Source of the DNA: Tenacibaculum caenipelagi
GTDB taxonomy: Bacteria; Bacteroidota; Bacteroidia; Flavobacteriales; Flavobacteriaceae
Length of the DNA: 64,000 nt
Direction: 5' to 3'
Assembly (NCBI RefSeq): GCF_004363005.1
Contig: NZ_SNYH01000004.1
Coordinates: 186,001-250,000 of the forward strand
Below are positions 8,711 through 17,924 of this stretch, one piece after another. The notes beneath the pieces were generated by a model. The model did no database searches and had not been told where the DNA came from. It worked only from the letters and a program-made list of their open reading frames with translations. Each line of letters begins with the position of its first letter. Position 1 is the stretch's first letter. The translations under genes and the position numbers were made by a program.

Positions 8711-11113
8711 ATGGAAAATCTATTTTGGAAGATCTACAATGCTAATTCTGAAGAAGAGCTGGCTAAAATTATTGAAAGTGAACCAATTTTTAAGGATAGA
8801 AAAAATTGGAGACCTTATGGGGGAATTGAAGGAAATTTTGGAACTTTTGAAGCTCAGCAAAATAATGCTATTCCAGCTTTAGTCGAAAAAATTACTAATT
8901 CTATAGATGCAACTTTAATTAAAGAGTGTAGAAGTTTAAAAATAGATCCTAAATCTAAAGATGCTCCTAAAACTATGAATGAGGCTGTAGAAAAGTTTTA
9001 TGGTGTACCAAATGGGGAGATTAGTGAATTAGGAAATATTAAAAGAAGAGAATTAGCTGAAAATATTCAAATAATTGCAACAGGAGGTAAAAGACAGCCT
9101 TGTATTACTATTTATGATTCAGGAGAAGGTCAGATACCCAGTGAGTTTCATAATACTTTTCTTTCGTTACACAAAGGAAATAAAGCGAACATTCATTTTG
9201 TACAGGGTAAGTATAATATGGGGTCTACTGGAGCAGTAGTTTTTTGTGGAGAAAAAAAATATCAATTAATAGCCTCTAAAAGAAATAAGGTTATTAATGG
9301 AAATAAAAATCCTGAATTCGGTTTTACTATTGTTAGGAGACATCCCTTAGATTCATTTGACAATGATAATAACGTAACTACAACTTGGTATGAATATTTT
9401 TGCCCAGACAATAAGATAGCTTCATTTGAAATTGAAACTATAGATTTAGGTTTATTAAATAGAAATTTTGAATATGGATCTATAGTCAAGTTATATTCTT
9501 ATCAGCTTCCTACAGGGTCTAGAGGTGATATATCTACAGATTTATACCGAGATTTAAATCAGTATTTGTATCATCTACCTATACCTATTGCAGTATATGA
9601 AAAAAGAGAGCATTATAAAAGGAAAGGTGTAAATAAAGTGGTTGTTGGAAATAGGACTAGAATAATCAATAATGCAAAAGATAATGTTGAAAGGAATATT
9701 CGGTTTGATTTGAAATCAAATCTAGGTGATTTTATTATTCCAATAGATGTAATAATTTTCACCTCTAATGTTGATCACAGAGAATTTATAAAAAATAAAT
9801 CTATTGTTTATACACAAAATGGTCAAGTTCATGGTTTTTATGGTCAGTCATTTATATCACAAGATTTAGGGTTTCAATTAATTAAAAAGCATACTTTAAT
9901 TCATGTTGATTGTACTAATATTCCAACTGAAGTTAGACAAGATCTTTTTATGTCCAACAGAACACATCTACGAGAAGGGCTTAAAACAGAATTATTAAAA
10001 AATGAGATTGTGTCCCTATTGAGATCTAGTACAGAATTAAAAAGAATAAATAATGATAGAAAAGATTCTCTTTTAAGAGAAAGTAAAACAGATAAAGATT
10101 TATTAGAAAATTTTTTATCTAATTTACCTGTTGATAAGGATGTTGTTAATTTATTAAAAAGAAACGGGTCTTTAGATTTTTTAAAGTTGAATGGTAAAAA
10201 AACTAATGGTAATCATAGGTCTAAAAAGGTTGCACAAAAGAAACTTAATAGGTTTCCTTCTATTTTCAATCTTAATTTGAAAGAACAAAAGAACGGAAAA
10301 GTATATAAAACAATACCTCTAAATTCTAATGGTAGAATTACTATTGAAACTGATGTACAAGATGATTATTTATTTAGACCTGTAGAGAAAGGGCATTTCG
10401 AAATTCAAGTTTTACAAAAGAGAAAGAAAACAGATAAACCAGTAAATCCAGTATTAAATCTTTTCCCAAATGATGTTACGGATATTTTAACGGTAAACAA
10501 AGAAGGACCTACTGATGGAACAATCAAGTTATTAATAAAACCAAATGAACAAGCTCAAGTAGGAGATGAAGTAGAAATAAAAGCAAAATTAAGTGCTCCA
10601 GGAAGAGATTTTCAATGTGTTTTTAATGTTAAAGTTGATGAAAAAATTAGTAAACCAAAGACAAAAGAAAAAACACCAACAGAAACTTTTCCAAATCTTC
10701 CAACACCAAAAAAAGCTTATAAGGATCCAATAGATGAGAGTTGTTTGGCTTGGTCTCATGAAGATCTTAATTGGAATGGATATGATATTGTTAAAGTGAT
10801 CCGAGGTGAGGAAAATAACGAGATGATTGTTGAAGGAATAATAATAAATATGGATTCTTATGTGTTATTAAATTTTATTTCGAAGAATAGTATCAAATCT
10901 GAAAAAGAATTAAAATTTATAAAAGATAAATACTTTTTATCTATATACTTACATTCATTATTTTTATTTAGTATAATGCAAAAAATGCAAAGAGAAGATA
11001 AGAAGTTAAGTCAAATTGAAATGGAAGATTTTATATCTAATCTAATAAAACCTTATGCAAATTTCCTCTTATATGAAAATTATCAAATTGAAAAACATGC
11101 ATTTAGTGAATAA
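8711..11113 (+). CDS. GHKL (HSP90/MutL/MORC-like) ATPase, putative defence protein
   Basis: 800 residues. The N-terminal ATPase carries the three GHKL boxes: N-box EKITNSID (59-66), G1 DSGEG (135-139) and a glycine-rich G2 loop GKYNMGSTG (165-173). The rest does not match HtpG, MutL or gyrase as I know them. It has a helical middle (about 430-480), a beta-rich Ig-like stretch (about 520-650) and a helical C-terminus. MORC-like GHKL ATPases are known in bacterial restriction and conflict operons next to nucleases. Here the next gene, 63 bases on, is a GIY-YIG-like nuclease. Its first 20 residues are not a signal peptide, so the protein is cytoplasmic. Base use is more AT-rich than in the flanking genes, which suggests transfer. 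Confidence 0.75.
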   Translation: MENLFWKIYNANSEEELAKIIESEPIFKDRKNWRPYGGIEGNFGTFEAQQNNAIPALVEKITNSIDATLIKECRSLKIDPKSKDAPKTMNEAVEKFYGVPNGEISELGNIKRRELAENIQIIATGGKRQPCITIYDSGEGQIPSEFHNTFLSLHKGNKANIHFVQGKYNMGSTGAVVFCGEKKYQLIASKRNKVINGNKNPEFGFTIVRRHPLDSFDNDNNVTTTWYEYFCPDNKIASFEIETIDLGLLNRNFEYGSIVKLYSYQLPTGSRGDISTDLYRDLNQYLYHLPIPIAVYEKREHYKRKGVNKVVVGNRTRIINNAKDNVERNIRFDLKSNLGDFIIPIDVIIFTSNVDHREFIKNKSIVYTQNGQVHGFYGQSFISQDLGFQLIKKHTLIHVDCTNIPTEVRQDLFMSNRTHLREGLKTELLKNEIVSLLRSSTELKRINNDRKDSLLRESKTDKDLLENFLSNLPVDKDVVNLLKRNGSLDFLKLNGKKTNGNHRSKKVAQKKLNRFPSIFNLNLKEQKNGKVYKTIPLNSNGRITIETDVQDDYLFRPVEKGHFEIQVLQKRKKTDKPVNPVLNLFPNDVTDILTVNKEGPTDGTIKLLIKPNEQAQVGDEVEIKAKLSAPGRDFQCVFNVKVDEKISKPKTKEKTPTETFPNLPTPKKAYKDPIDESCLAWSHEDLNWNGYDIVKVIRGEENNEMIVEGIIINMDSYVLLNFISKNSIKSEKELKFIKDKYFLSIYLHSLFLFSIMQKMQREDKKLSQIEMEDFISNLIKPYANFLLYENYQIEKHAFSE

Positions 11114-11176
11114 TTATGATGGCATCTTAAAACTTTAGTTGATATATAAGTATTACTTAAACGACTTAAATACTAT

Positions 11177-11737
11177 ATGATTATTAATAAAAAAAAAATT
11201 GTCCAAATAGCAGTTTCTAAACTTGAAAAGGTTTTAAGTGAATTAAAAACTTGTGCATTACAAGAGAAAGGTAAACATGTTATTAAAAGTAATGAGTTGT
11301 TTAAAGACACAGCTAAATCACAACTGCTAACTAATTTCAATTATGATAAAGACCGTTATGTATATCTTATCAGGTATTTAGCTACTGAAGATACATCTGA
11401 TAAAATAAAAAAAGCGTTTGAAGATTTTAGTTCAAAAAATACTCCCAAAAGAAAAGGAATAACATTTAATCTTTCAAAGTATAATAAGCATCATAATTCA
11501 AAATATCTTTACGTAGGGACGTCTAAAAAGTTAAAAAATAGAATCAAACAACATTTAGGGTTATCATCTAGTAAACAAACCTATTCTCTACATTTAATTC
11601 ACTGGTTTCCAAAACAAATAGACTTAGAGATAATTATCATTAAAGTATCTTCAGAAAATAAAATGGTTTTTGAATCAATTGAGCAAGCTTATTGGGATAG
11701 CTGTAAACCTTTATTTGGTAAAAGAAGTGGTCTTTAA
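11177..11737 (+). CDS. GIY-YIG-like nuclease, partner of the GHKL ATPase
   Basis: 186 residues. The C-terminal half has the core of the GIY-YIG fold: YLYVGTS (110-116, the YIG strand), R122 in NRIKQHLG (catalytic Arg helix) and E167 in FESIEQAYWDSCKPLFGKR (metal-binding Glu helix). The first strand could be YVYLI at 61-65, which would put an insertion of about 45 residues between the two strands; this is longer than in UvrC or the small GIY-YIG proteins. It follows the ATPase gene in the same direction without a promoter that I can see. Its stop overlaps the stop of the convergent LytTR gene by 4 bases. The nuclease assignment rests on motifs only. Confidence 0.65.
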   Translation: MIINKKKIVQIAVSKLEKVLSELKTCALQEKGKHVIKSNELFKDTAKSQLLTNFNYDKDRYVYLIRYLATEDTSDKIKKAFEDFSSKNTPKRKGITFNLSKYNKHHNSKYLYVGTSKKLKNRIKQHLGLSSSKQTYSLHLIHWFPKQIDLEIIIIKVSSENKMVFESIEQAYWDSCKPLFGKRSGL

Positions 11738-12432
11738 TACAACATCTTCACTTTCTCCTTATAGGTTTGCCCAATAGGAATTTCAATAGCGCCAATTTCA
11801 ATATCAAGGTTGGTATAGGCGGTTATTTTATCAATCGCTACAATATAAGACCTGTGTATCCTAATAAACTGTGAAGTTGGTAGTTGCTGTTCAATACTCC
11901 CAATATTTGATTTTACAACCAGTGTTTTTTCTTGGGTATGAATTTTAACATAGTCTTTTAAGCTTTCAATATAAAGAATATCAGCTAACAACACTTTATG
12001 TATTTTTTTATTAATGTTTACATGTATATACGCTGTGTTGTTGTGCTTAATAGAGAGAGGCATATGAGCTATACTATCTGATTTTTGATAATACTTTTCA
12101 ATCGCTTTAAAAAAGCGAGTAAAAGATATAGGCTTTAAGAGATAATCAACCACATCATACTCATAGCTTTCTACCGCATATTCTCTATATGCCGTGGTAA
12201 GGATAACTTTTGGGAGCTCTTTTTTTGTTTTTAAAAATTCTAAACCTGTAAGAACTGGCATTTGAATGTCTAAAAAGATCAAATCAACTTTTTGATTTGC
12301 TAGTATGCTAGAGGCTTCTATAGCACTATAACAAGTCCCTACAATTTCAACGTCAGGTAGCATACTAATGTGCTTTTTTAATAACTCAATTGCTGGTGGT
12401 TCGTCATCTATTAATAAACATCTTATAGCCAT
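11734..12432 (-). CDS. LytTR-type response regulator
   Basis: 232 residues. The receiver domain has D9-D10, phospho-acceptor D55 (FLDIQMP), T79 (TTAYREY) and K99 (LKPISF); the LytTR domain covers about 130-232. The gene follows its kinase with a 2-base gap. It is a paralogue of the pair at 2593-4085 and shares its layout, with the divergent gene here being a lipoprotein esterase. Confidence 0.92.
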   Translation of the reverse strand: MAIRCLLIDDEPPAIELLKKHISMLPDVEIVGTCYSAIEASSILANQKVDLIFLDIQMPVLTGLEFLKTKKELPKVILTTAYREYAVESYEYDVVDYLLKPISFTRFFKAIEKYYQKSDSIAHMPLSIKHNNTAYIHVNINKKIHKVLLADILYIESLKDYVKIHTQEKTLVVKSNIGSIEQQLPTSQFIRIHRSYIVAIDKITAYTNLDIEIGAIEIPIGQTYKEKVKMLY

Positions 12433-12434
12433 AG

Positions 12435-13463
12435 TTATATTGTTTTTAGTTGAAGTTTTAGGTTGAAATCGTTAGTGGTATCTTCAATTGTTAATGTGTG
12501 CTTATTTGGGTATAACAAGTTGAGTTGTCGTTTAATATTGCTCAATCCAATTCCTTCTTTATAAGAATCATTTATCGTTCCTTGTAAATCGTTGTTTTTA
12601 GTGTTCCAAACATCAAAATAAATAGCGTCTTGATCGGTATGTATCGCTATTTTAATTGTTGGATTGGTTAAATTACCACTGGCTCCATGTTTAAAAGCAT
12701 TTTCAATAATAGAAAGTAGTAACAAAGGAGCTATTTGCTTATTAACAATAGCTTCGGGTTTGTGTAATTCAACGTGTAGACGCTCTCCATAGCGTATTTT
12801 TTCAAGGCTAATATAGTTTTCAATACATTTTATCTCTTCATTGATATCAATAAAACTAGCCTGACTTTTATAGAGTACGTAATCTAAAATTTCAGATAGT
12901 TGTAAAATCATATCACCAGCTTTGGGTGAATTAGTAATAACAAATGAGTAAAGATTATTAAGCGTATTAAATAAGAAATGTGGATTTAATTGCGCTTTTA
13001 AATATTTTAATTCGGTGTCTAATTTCTCTTGGCGTAATAACAACAAGCGATCTTTTTCTTGTTGCTGTTTTTGATGTGTTTGATATCCGTAAATTAATAG
13101 GGCAGGGGTATAAAACATTAAGGTTTTAGAGAGATAGCTTAATAAGTTGAAAACATGCATTTCATACCCATGTAGAATATTCAAAATTAATTTGAATAAA
13201 AATACAAGTGTAAAGGAAGTAAGTACAAACGTTAAGATAAACAAAGCGTATTTTTTTGTACTTAAAAACCGAGGAACTTGCCAATAGTTAAGCGTATAGG
13301 CAGCTGCTATATAAAAAGGGAATTTGAGCCCATTATTTTTAGCATAGTATATAAAGTACTCGCTGTTGCCACTATAAGAAAGAATATAAATAGCGAATAA
13401 TGCTATCCAGAAGGTGAAATGTTGCAGTATTCTGCTTTGAGTATAGATTTTATATAGTTTCAT
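12435..13463 (-). CDS. LytS-like sensor histidine kinase
   Basis: 342 residues. Four hydrophobic segments lie in the first 125 residues, then a coiled-coil (about 128-155), phospho-acceptor H162 in LNPHFLFNTLNNL, N-box IIENAFKHG and G-box GIGLSNIKRQL. It forms an operon with the downstream LytTR regulator and is divergent from the esterase at 13675, its probable target (inference from position only). Confidence 0.9.
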   Translation of the reverse strand: MKLYKIYTQSRILQHFTFWIALFAIYILSYSGNSEYFIYYAKNNGLKFPFYIAAAYTLNYWQVPRFLSTKKYALFILTFVLTSFTLVFLFKLILNILHGYEMHVFNLLSYLSKTLMFYTPALLIYGYQTHQKQQQEKDRLLLLRQEKLDTELKYLKAQLNPHFLFNTLNNLYSFVITNSPKAGDMILQLSEILDYVLYKSQASFIDINEEIKCIENYISLEKIRYGERLHVELHKPEAIVNKQIAPLLLLSIIENAFKHGASGNLTNPTIKIAIHTDQDAIYFDVWNTKNNDLQGTINDSYKEGIGLSNIKRQLNLLYPNKHTLTIEDTTNDFNLKLQLKTI

Positions 13464-13674
13464 AGGTTTTAAAAATAGGAAATTAAAATTTACAAGTAGT
13501 AGTTAATCTCTAAACAAGTAATACCAGTATATAAATAGCTGTAAACGGTATATAAATAAAAACACCGATGAGTTAAGGTTATATAGCGACTAATAGCTTT
13601 AGTTCTTCTATTTCCTTACAAAACAAGCTGTTTTGAGGCTTAATTCGTGATATAATTCAAACGAAAATAATATC

Positions 13675-14922
13675 ATGAACTTTATTAAATCGCTAGTATT
13701 AGTAATTGTATTGTGCTGCTTTTCTTGTAGCAACGCACAGCAAAAAGAACGATTAACAATCCAAAAACCACATGTTGAGAATAACAACTCAATAATACTT
13801 GCTAGTAAGGTAAAATTATATAGCAAACGGCTAGGAGAGGAGAGAGAACTTTTGATTTCTCTACCTGAAAATTACGATCAAGAAATACAGAATTACCCAG
13901 TAATTTTTGTGATGGATGCTGATCATGTAGCAATGTTTGAATTAACACGTTCAATTAACAACCTATTAGCGGAAACAGATTTTATGCCCAAGAGTATTAT
14001 TGTGGGACTTACCAATAATGGGAATTTAAACAATCGCTTTCAAATGACTTCAGGAGCCAATAGAGGTAGCGGGTTTTATGAAAACAAAGCATCTGATTAT
14101 CTTCATTTTTTACAACATGTTGTGATACCTTATGTAAAAATGAATTACCGAGTAGCAAATCACAAAACTATTATAGGCTTATCACCATCAAACGGTCCTT
14201 TACATGAAGCTTTTTATAATCAACCTAATATTTTCGATTCGTATATATTTTTAGCAGCTGATTTATATTTTAATTATAGCAAAAGCCAATCGAAAGGAGA
14301 AAAGCTGATGGAGGCGATGAAAGATAAATCGCACCCTAAAGCTACAGTTTATTTAGGAATGGGAAGTAAAGATGTTGATTTCAATCAGAAATGGGGAACG
14401 CAATTTTCGGAGTATGAGGCGCAACTAACAGCAGCGAAGAATGAAAATATTCGCTTTAAGTTTGATATTATAGAAGGTGACGGACATTATGAAATGGCTG
14501 TTAAAGGAATAAAAAATGCTTTTAAGCATATATATTCAGAAGACATATGGAACAGACAGAATATTTACCATGTAGATAGAGGTAATACTCCCATAGATAT
14601 CAAAAAACACTTCGACCGTCTTTCTGCACATTACGGTTTTGATATATTTCCTCCAGAATCTAAAATAGAAAGTCAAACACGTGCTTTACTGCGTTGGGGT
14701 AGTTCTGAAAACCTTAAAACAGCGAGTACCTTATTAACACAAGCAATTGAATACTACCCTAATTCTGCAAGTTTGCATTTGATTTTAGCTGAAGCATACC
14801 AAAAAAGTAATGATACCAATATGGCAAAACGATATTTGAAAAAAGCTATAGAATTAGCAAATAAGTTTACAGTAAAAAACTACCATTGGTTTTCAAAGAA
14901 GGTCACAGAATTAAACGAATAG
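13675..14922 (+). CDS. Lipoprotein alpha/beta hydrolase (esterase D-like) with C-terminal TPR
   Basis: 415 residues. A signal peptide ends in a lipobox-like CCFSC (Cys 19), so the protein is probably lipid-anchored. The hydrolase domain matches the putative esterase family: FVMDAD near residue 80, a nucleophile elbow GLSPS (in place of the usual GxSxG), a DVDF Asp region and DGHYEM carrying the catalytic His. A TPR-like unit fills the last 70 residues (ASLHLILAEAYQKSNDTNMAKRYL region). The elbow ends in Ser rather than Gly, so activity is likely but not certain. A hairpin terminator identical to that at 8509 follows. Confidence 0.75.
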   Translation: MNFIKSLVLVIVLCCFSCSNAQQKERLTIQKPHVENNNSIILASKVKLYSKRLGEERELLISLPENYDQEIQNYPVIFVMDADHVAMFELTRSINNLLAETDFMPKSIIVGLTNNGNLNNRFQMTSGANRGSGFYENKASDYLHFLQHVVIPYVKMNYRVANHKTIIGLSPSNGPLHEAFYNQPNIFDSYIFLAADLYFNYSKSQSKGEKLMEAMKDKSHPKATVYLGMGSKDVDFNQKWGTQFSEYEAQLTAAKNENIRFKFDIIEGDGHYEMAVKGIKNAFKHIYSEDIWNRQNIYHVDRGNTPIDIKKHFDRLSAHYGFDIFPPESKIESQTRALLRWGSSENLKTASTLLTQAIEYYPNSASLHLILAEAYQKSNDTNMAKRYLKKAIELANKFTVKNYHWFSKKVTELNE

Positions 14923-14944
14923 GTAGCAAATGTTTTTCTCAAGA

Positions 14945-14984
14945 ATGTTCCATTAATGTTTTACAATTTTAATGGAACATTTTT
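14945..14984 (+). repeat. 40-bp hairpin repeat, copy 2 (terminator)
   Basis: It is identical over 40 bases to 8509-8548 and lies 22 bases after the stop of the esterase gene. The 12-bp stem with a T-tract works as a terminator. The flanks of the two copies are unrelated. Confidence 0.85.
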
Positions 14985-15071
14985 ATTTGATGAACAGTAC
15001 TGAGTAAAACTAAAATTACCGAGAACAGTTAAGTTTGTGAAATACCGCATTTTAATAATTAAACAACTATG

Positions 15072-15117
15072 TAGTTAACTAACTATTTTTTAGTATCTTT
15101 ACAATACTAATTGTAAA
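15072..15117 (+). promoter_or_regulatory. MarR-type promoter/operator
   Basis: A perfect dyad of TTTACAAT (15098-15105), 4 bases, and ATTGTAAA (15110-15117) ends 2 bases before the ATG. It overlaps a -7-like box TATCTTTA (15094-15101). A second perfect palindrome, TAGTTAACTA, lies at 15072-15081. MarR proteins bind such dyads over their own promoter, so this is probably the autorepression site. Confidence 0.65.
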
Positions 15118-15119
15118 AA

Positions 15120-15620
15120 ATGGAAAGAGATTTTATTAAAGAGCTTGGATATAAAGCGTTAGATAATAGACTTAAACGTATTAGTGATAGAATGACACAT
15201 GATACGAGAAAATTTTTTAAACAAATAGATATAGATATTGAACCGAGTTGGCATTTAGTATTTAAATTATTAAAAGAGGAGGGCATGCTTACCATGGCAG
15301 AAATTGCTCAACAGCTAGGTTATACACATCCATCAATGGTGGTTATGCTTAAAAAGATGACAAGCAAAGGTTATATCGTTTCTGAGAAAGACACTATTGA
15401 TAAAAGAAAACAAAACATAAAGTTAACTCAAAAATCTCTTGATCTATTTCCTGAATTAAAACAAATATGGGACAGTTGTGAAAATGCTATTTATAAAATG
15501 CTTAAAGAAGACCTCTCAATAATTAAACATCTTGATGAAATTGAAGCTTCGTTAAAAGCTTGTTCTTTTAATGAGCGTTTTTATAATGAATATCAAAAAT
15601 CTAAAAATGAAAACACATAG
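15120..15620 (+). CDS. MarR family transcriptional regulator
   Basis: 166 residues with the winged-helix core at about 45-115 (LTMAEIAQQLGYTHPSMVVMLKKMTSKGYI, then the wing EKDTIDKRKQNIKLT). MarR regulators respond to phenolic or oxidant ligands and usually control the adjacent genes. The next gene begins inside its last codons, so the exported cupin and the RidA gene are probably in its regulon. Confidence 0.9.
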   Translation: MERDFIKELGYKALDNRLKRISDRMTHDTRKFFKQIDIDIEPSWHLVFKLLKEEGMLTMAEIAQQLGYTHPSMVVMLKKMTSKGYIVSEKDTIDKRKQNIKLTQKSLDLFPELKQIWDSCENAIYKMLKEDLSIIKHLDEIEASLKACSFNERFYNEYQKSKNENT

Positions 15621-16344
15621 CAAACCAAAACAAAATGATGCTGAACTATCAAGAAGAGGTATGGTTAAAACTTTAGGATTGGGGTTAACATTTGTTACGC
15701 TTCCTTCCTTTATGTCTTCGGCTATGACCGAAGTTTCGGTAGAGGCATTAGATCATGGAGAGCAGATTATTCCCATAACAGAAAGAGAGTTAGTAGATAT
15801 GCAAAAGTTTATTGAAGATTGTATTGCGGCAAACAAAGAATCTAATCCTCAAGAAGCAGTTAAAGAGGTATTGGCAAGAGGCGTGTCAAATCCGTCAGCA
15901 ATGTTAAAAGCGATAGGAGCTCCAACTGAAGCTGGGTTAAAAGTATTTCTTCGATCTAAAGAACTAACTATTTTCGCTGCATCATGGACACCTCAAATGA
16001 ACCTTATGCCACATAATCATCTTATGTGGGCAAACATAGGTATTTATACAGGAAGAGAAGACAATATAATTTGGAAGCGAAGTGAGAATAAGTTAGAGGC
16101 TGATGATGTAAGATGTTTATTTGCAGGTGATGTAGCTACGCTAGCTACAAATGCAATTCATTCAGTAACAAATCCGTTGCAAAGATTTACAGGTGGACTT
16201 CATATTTATGGTGGAGATTTCTTTGCTACTGAGCGCAGTCAGTGGGATCCAGAAACACTTAAAGAAGAGCCTTCAAATGGAGAAGTTATACGTAATATTT
16301 TCAAGAAAGCAAATGAGCAATTGTATAGAATAAAAAACGATTAG
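15607..16344 (+). CDS. Exported cupin-fold protein with a twin-arginine signal
   Basis: 245 residues from the ATG at 15607, which overlaps the MarR gene by 14 bases; an ATG at 15571 lies deeper in the MarR gene. The N-terminus has SRRGMVKTLGLGLTF, a Tat signal, so the protein is exported folded, often with a metal. The body has a cupin-like pattern MPHNH ... IHSVTNP ... GGLHIYGGDFF, similar to the cysteine-dioxygenase-like branch of the double-stranded beta-helix proteins, with three His as probable metal ligands. The substrate is unknown. Grouping with MarR and RidA suggests detoxification of a reactive metabolite (inference). Confidence 0.65.
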   Translation: MKTHSKPKQNDAELSRRGMVKTLGLGLTFVTLPSFMSSAMTEVSVEALDHGEQIIPITERELVDMQKFIEDCIAANKESNPQEAVKEVLARGVSNPSAMLKAIGAPTEAGLKVFLRSKELTIFAASWTPQMNLMPHNHLMWANIGIYTGREDNIIWKRSENKLEADDVRCLFAGDVATLATNAIHSVTNPLQRFTGGLHIYGGDFFATERSQWDPETLKEEPSNGEVIRNIFKKANEQLYRIKND

Positions 16345-16363
16345 TATTATTCAATAAAAAATT

Positions 16364-16756
16364 ATGATGAAAAGAAAGTTAATATCAAGCGGAAGCCCAT
16401 ATGAAGACATTATCGGTTTTAGTCGCGCTGTACGTGTAGGACCTTATATAACAATTGGAGGAACAGCTCCTATAGATGAAAACGGAAACACAGTAGGAGT
16501 TGGAGATATTTCATTACAAACCCAACAATGCTTAGAAATTATTAAAAAGGCGTTAGAAAAAGCTGGTTCAAGTTTAGAGGATGTGGTTAGAACTCGATTA
16601 TTGTTAACGAATATCGATGATTGGAAAAGTGCAGCCGAAGTAAAAGCATCTTATTTTAAAACTATTAAACCTGTTGATACCATTATGCAGGTATCTCGTT
16701 TTATAAATCCAGATTGGTTAATAGAAATAGAGGTAGACGCTATTGTATCTTCATAA
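16364..16756 (+). CDS. RidA family protein (enamine/imine deaminase-like)
   Basis: 130 residues, the standard RidA length. It shows the trimer-fold pattern GFSRAVRVGPYITIGGTAP, TQQCLEIIKKALEKAG and the conserved Arg (RTRLLLTNIDDW). True RidA uses an Arg near residue 105 to bind the substrate carboxylate; here the region reads MQVSRFINPDWLIEIEVDA, keeping an Arg. It lies 19 bases after the cupin gene in the same operon. Family members hydrolyse reactive enamines or act on related substrates. Confidence 0.88.
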   Translation: MMKRKLISSGSPYEDIIGFSRAVRVGPYITIGGTAPIDENGNTVGVGDISLQTQQCLEIIKKALEKAGSSLEDVVRTRLLLTNIDDWKSAAEVKASYFKTIKPVDTIMQVSRFINPDWLIEIEVDAIVSS

Positions 16757-16821
16757 AACCTCACTTAAAGCATAGTGGTGTGCTATTACACTTTTCTAAT
16801 TTGTAGGAATGACTATATCTT

Positions 16822-17562
16822 TTAAGATTTTTCTTCCTGATTCGGTAACATTTCTTCAGGAAAAGGGAATAGGATTGTTGAGTTTTTCTCTGCTGCTATA
16901 TTTGATAGTGTTTGGTACAAACGTAGTTTAATAGCCGAGGGTGATTGATCTATAAGTTTACCAGCCTCCAAAAGTTTTGCAGCTGCCTGTTCTTCGGCCA
17001 AAGCAAGAATAATGCGGGCTCTTCTAGAACGTTCTGCTTCTGCCTGATTTGCCATCATACGACGCATATTTTCAGGTAATTGAATGTCTTTTATTTTAAC
17101 ATCATTTATTTCAATTCCCCATTCTTTAGTTTCCAACTCTACAATTTCCTTGATGTTTTTTCCCATTTCTTCTCGTTTAGAGAGTATGGTATCTAATTCA
17201 ACTTTACCGCAAACATCCCTAAGTGCTGCCTGTGCTAATTGTGTAATTGCAAACTTGTATTCTTCTACCTCTAAAACGGCACGTTCAGGGTCATAAATTT
17301 TAAAGAAAACAACCCCATCAATACTACAAGGCACATTATCTTCAGTCATCACTTCCTGAGAATCTATATTAAAAGTAATCACCCGAACATCAACAATTTG
17401 TATGGTTTCAATAAATGGAATAATCCATCTAAATCCAGGATTTAAGATTTTAATGTATTTTCCAAATCTGAATTTAATTGCTCTTTTATATTCAAAAATT
17501 ATACGGATTCCGGCAAGTAAAAATATGATTAAAATACCGAAAAGGATTGTAAATTTATTCAT
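16822..17562 (-). CDS. Slipin (SPFH/band-7, stomatin-like) membrane protein
   Basis: 246 residues from the ATG at 17562; the longer ATG at 17619 adds 19 residues before the membrane segment that do not fit the family. One N-terminal transmembrane segment is followed by the SPFH domain (GKYIKILNPGFRWIIPFIE, then DNVPCSIDGVVFFKIYDP) and an Ala/Glu-rich C-terminal helix (ANQAEAERSRRARIILALAEEQAAAKLLEAG). Slipins form oligomers in membrane microdomains. The usual NfeD partner is not next to it. Confidence 0.88.
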   Translation of the reverse strand: MNKFTILFGILIIFLLAGIRIIFEYKRAIKFRFGKYIKILNPGFRWIIPFIETIQIVDVRVITFNIDSQEVMTEDNVPCSIDGVVFFKIYDPERAVLEVEEYKFAITQLAQAALRDVCGKVELDTILSKREEMGKNIKEIVELETKEWGIEINDVKIKDIQLPENMRRMMANQAEAERSRRARIILALAEEQAAAKLLEAGKLIDQSPSAIKLRLYQTLSNIAAEKNSTILFPFPEEMLPNQEEKS

Positions 17563-17924
17563 GACTCTTGAGTGTAGTGAATACTGTTGCATACTTAAAT
17601 AAAAAGTTTGTAAAACCAAGAGGAACAGGCTTCTACTTTTAGTATCGTGAATTGTACTTACTTAATAAATACAATGAAATGCTCTTTATAAATTTACAAA
17701 ATTTTAAGAGAACAGAAGAGTATTTTTAATAGTATTAGTTTTTTATATTATTGATAAGTAAGTGATTAGTTTGTGAAAAACACTAAATCAATGCTTATTT
17801 GATAGCTTTTGTTAAAGTTTACACGAGTCTAATTTTTTACGGTTTACCCTTACTTTTTTTATGATTTTTAGGGATTCTTCTAGGTTTTAGTGGTTTAAAT
17901 TTGAAAAAACATAAATTTTATATC
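17563..17924. other. Intergenic region with the peptide promoter
   Basis: About 360 bases without a convincing gene between the slipin and the double-glycine peptide. TAAATTTG at 17896-17903 matches the -7 box and puts the start of transcription about 15 bases before the ATG at 17925. No TTG lies at the -33 distance. I see no other structure here. Confidence 0.5.

Noticed and set aside
8711..11113. HtpG (HSP90) or MutL chaperone/repair identity
   Set aside because: Only the GHKL nucleotide-binding boxes match; the middle and C-terminal parts do not look like either family.
13608..13826. 72-codon minus-strand frame across the esterase start
   Set aside because: It overlaps the signal peptide region of the esterase gene and has no family match.
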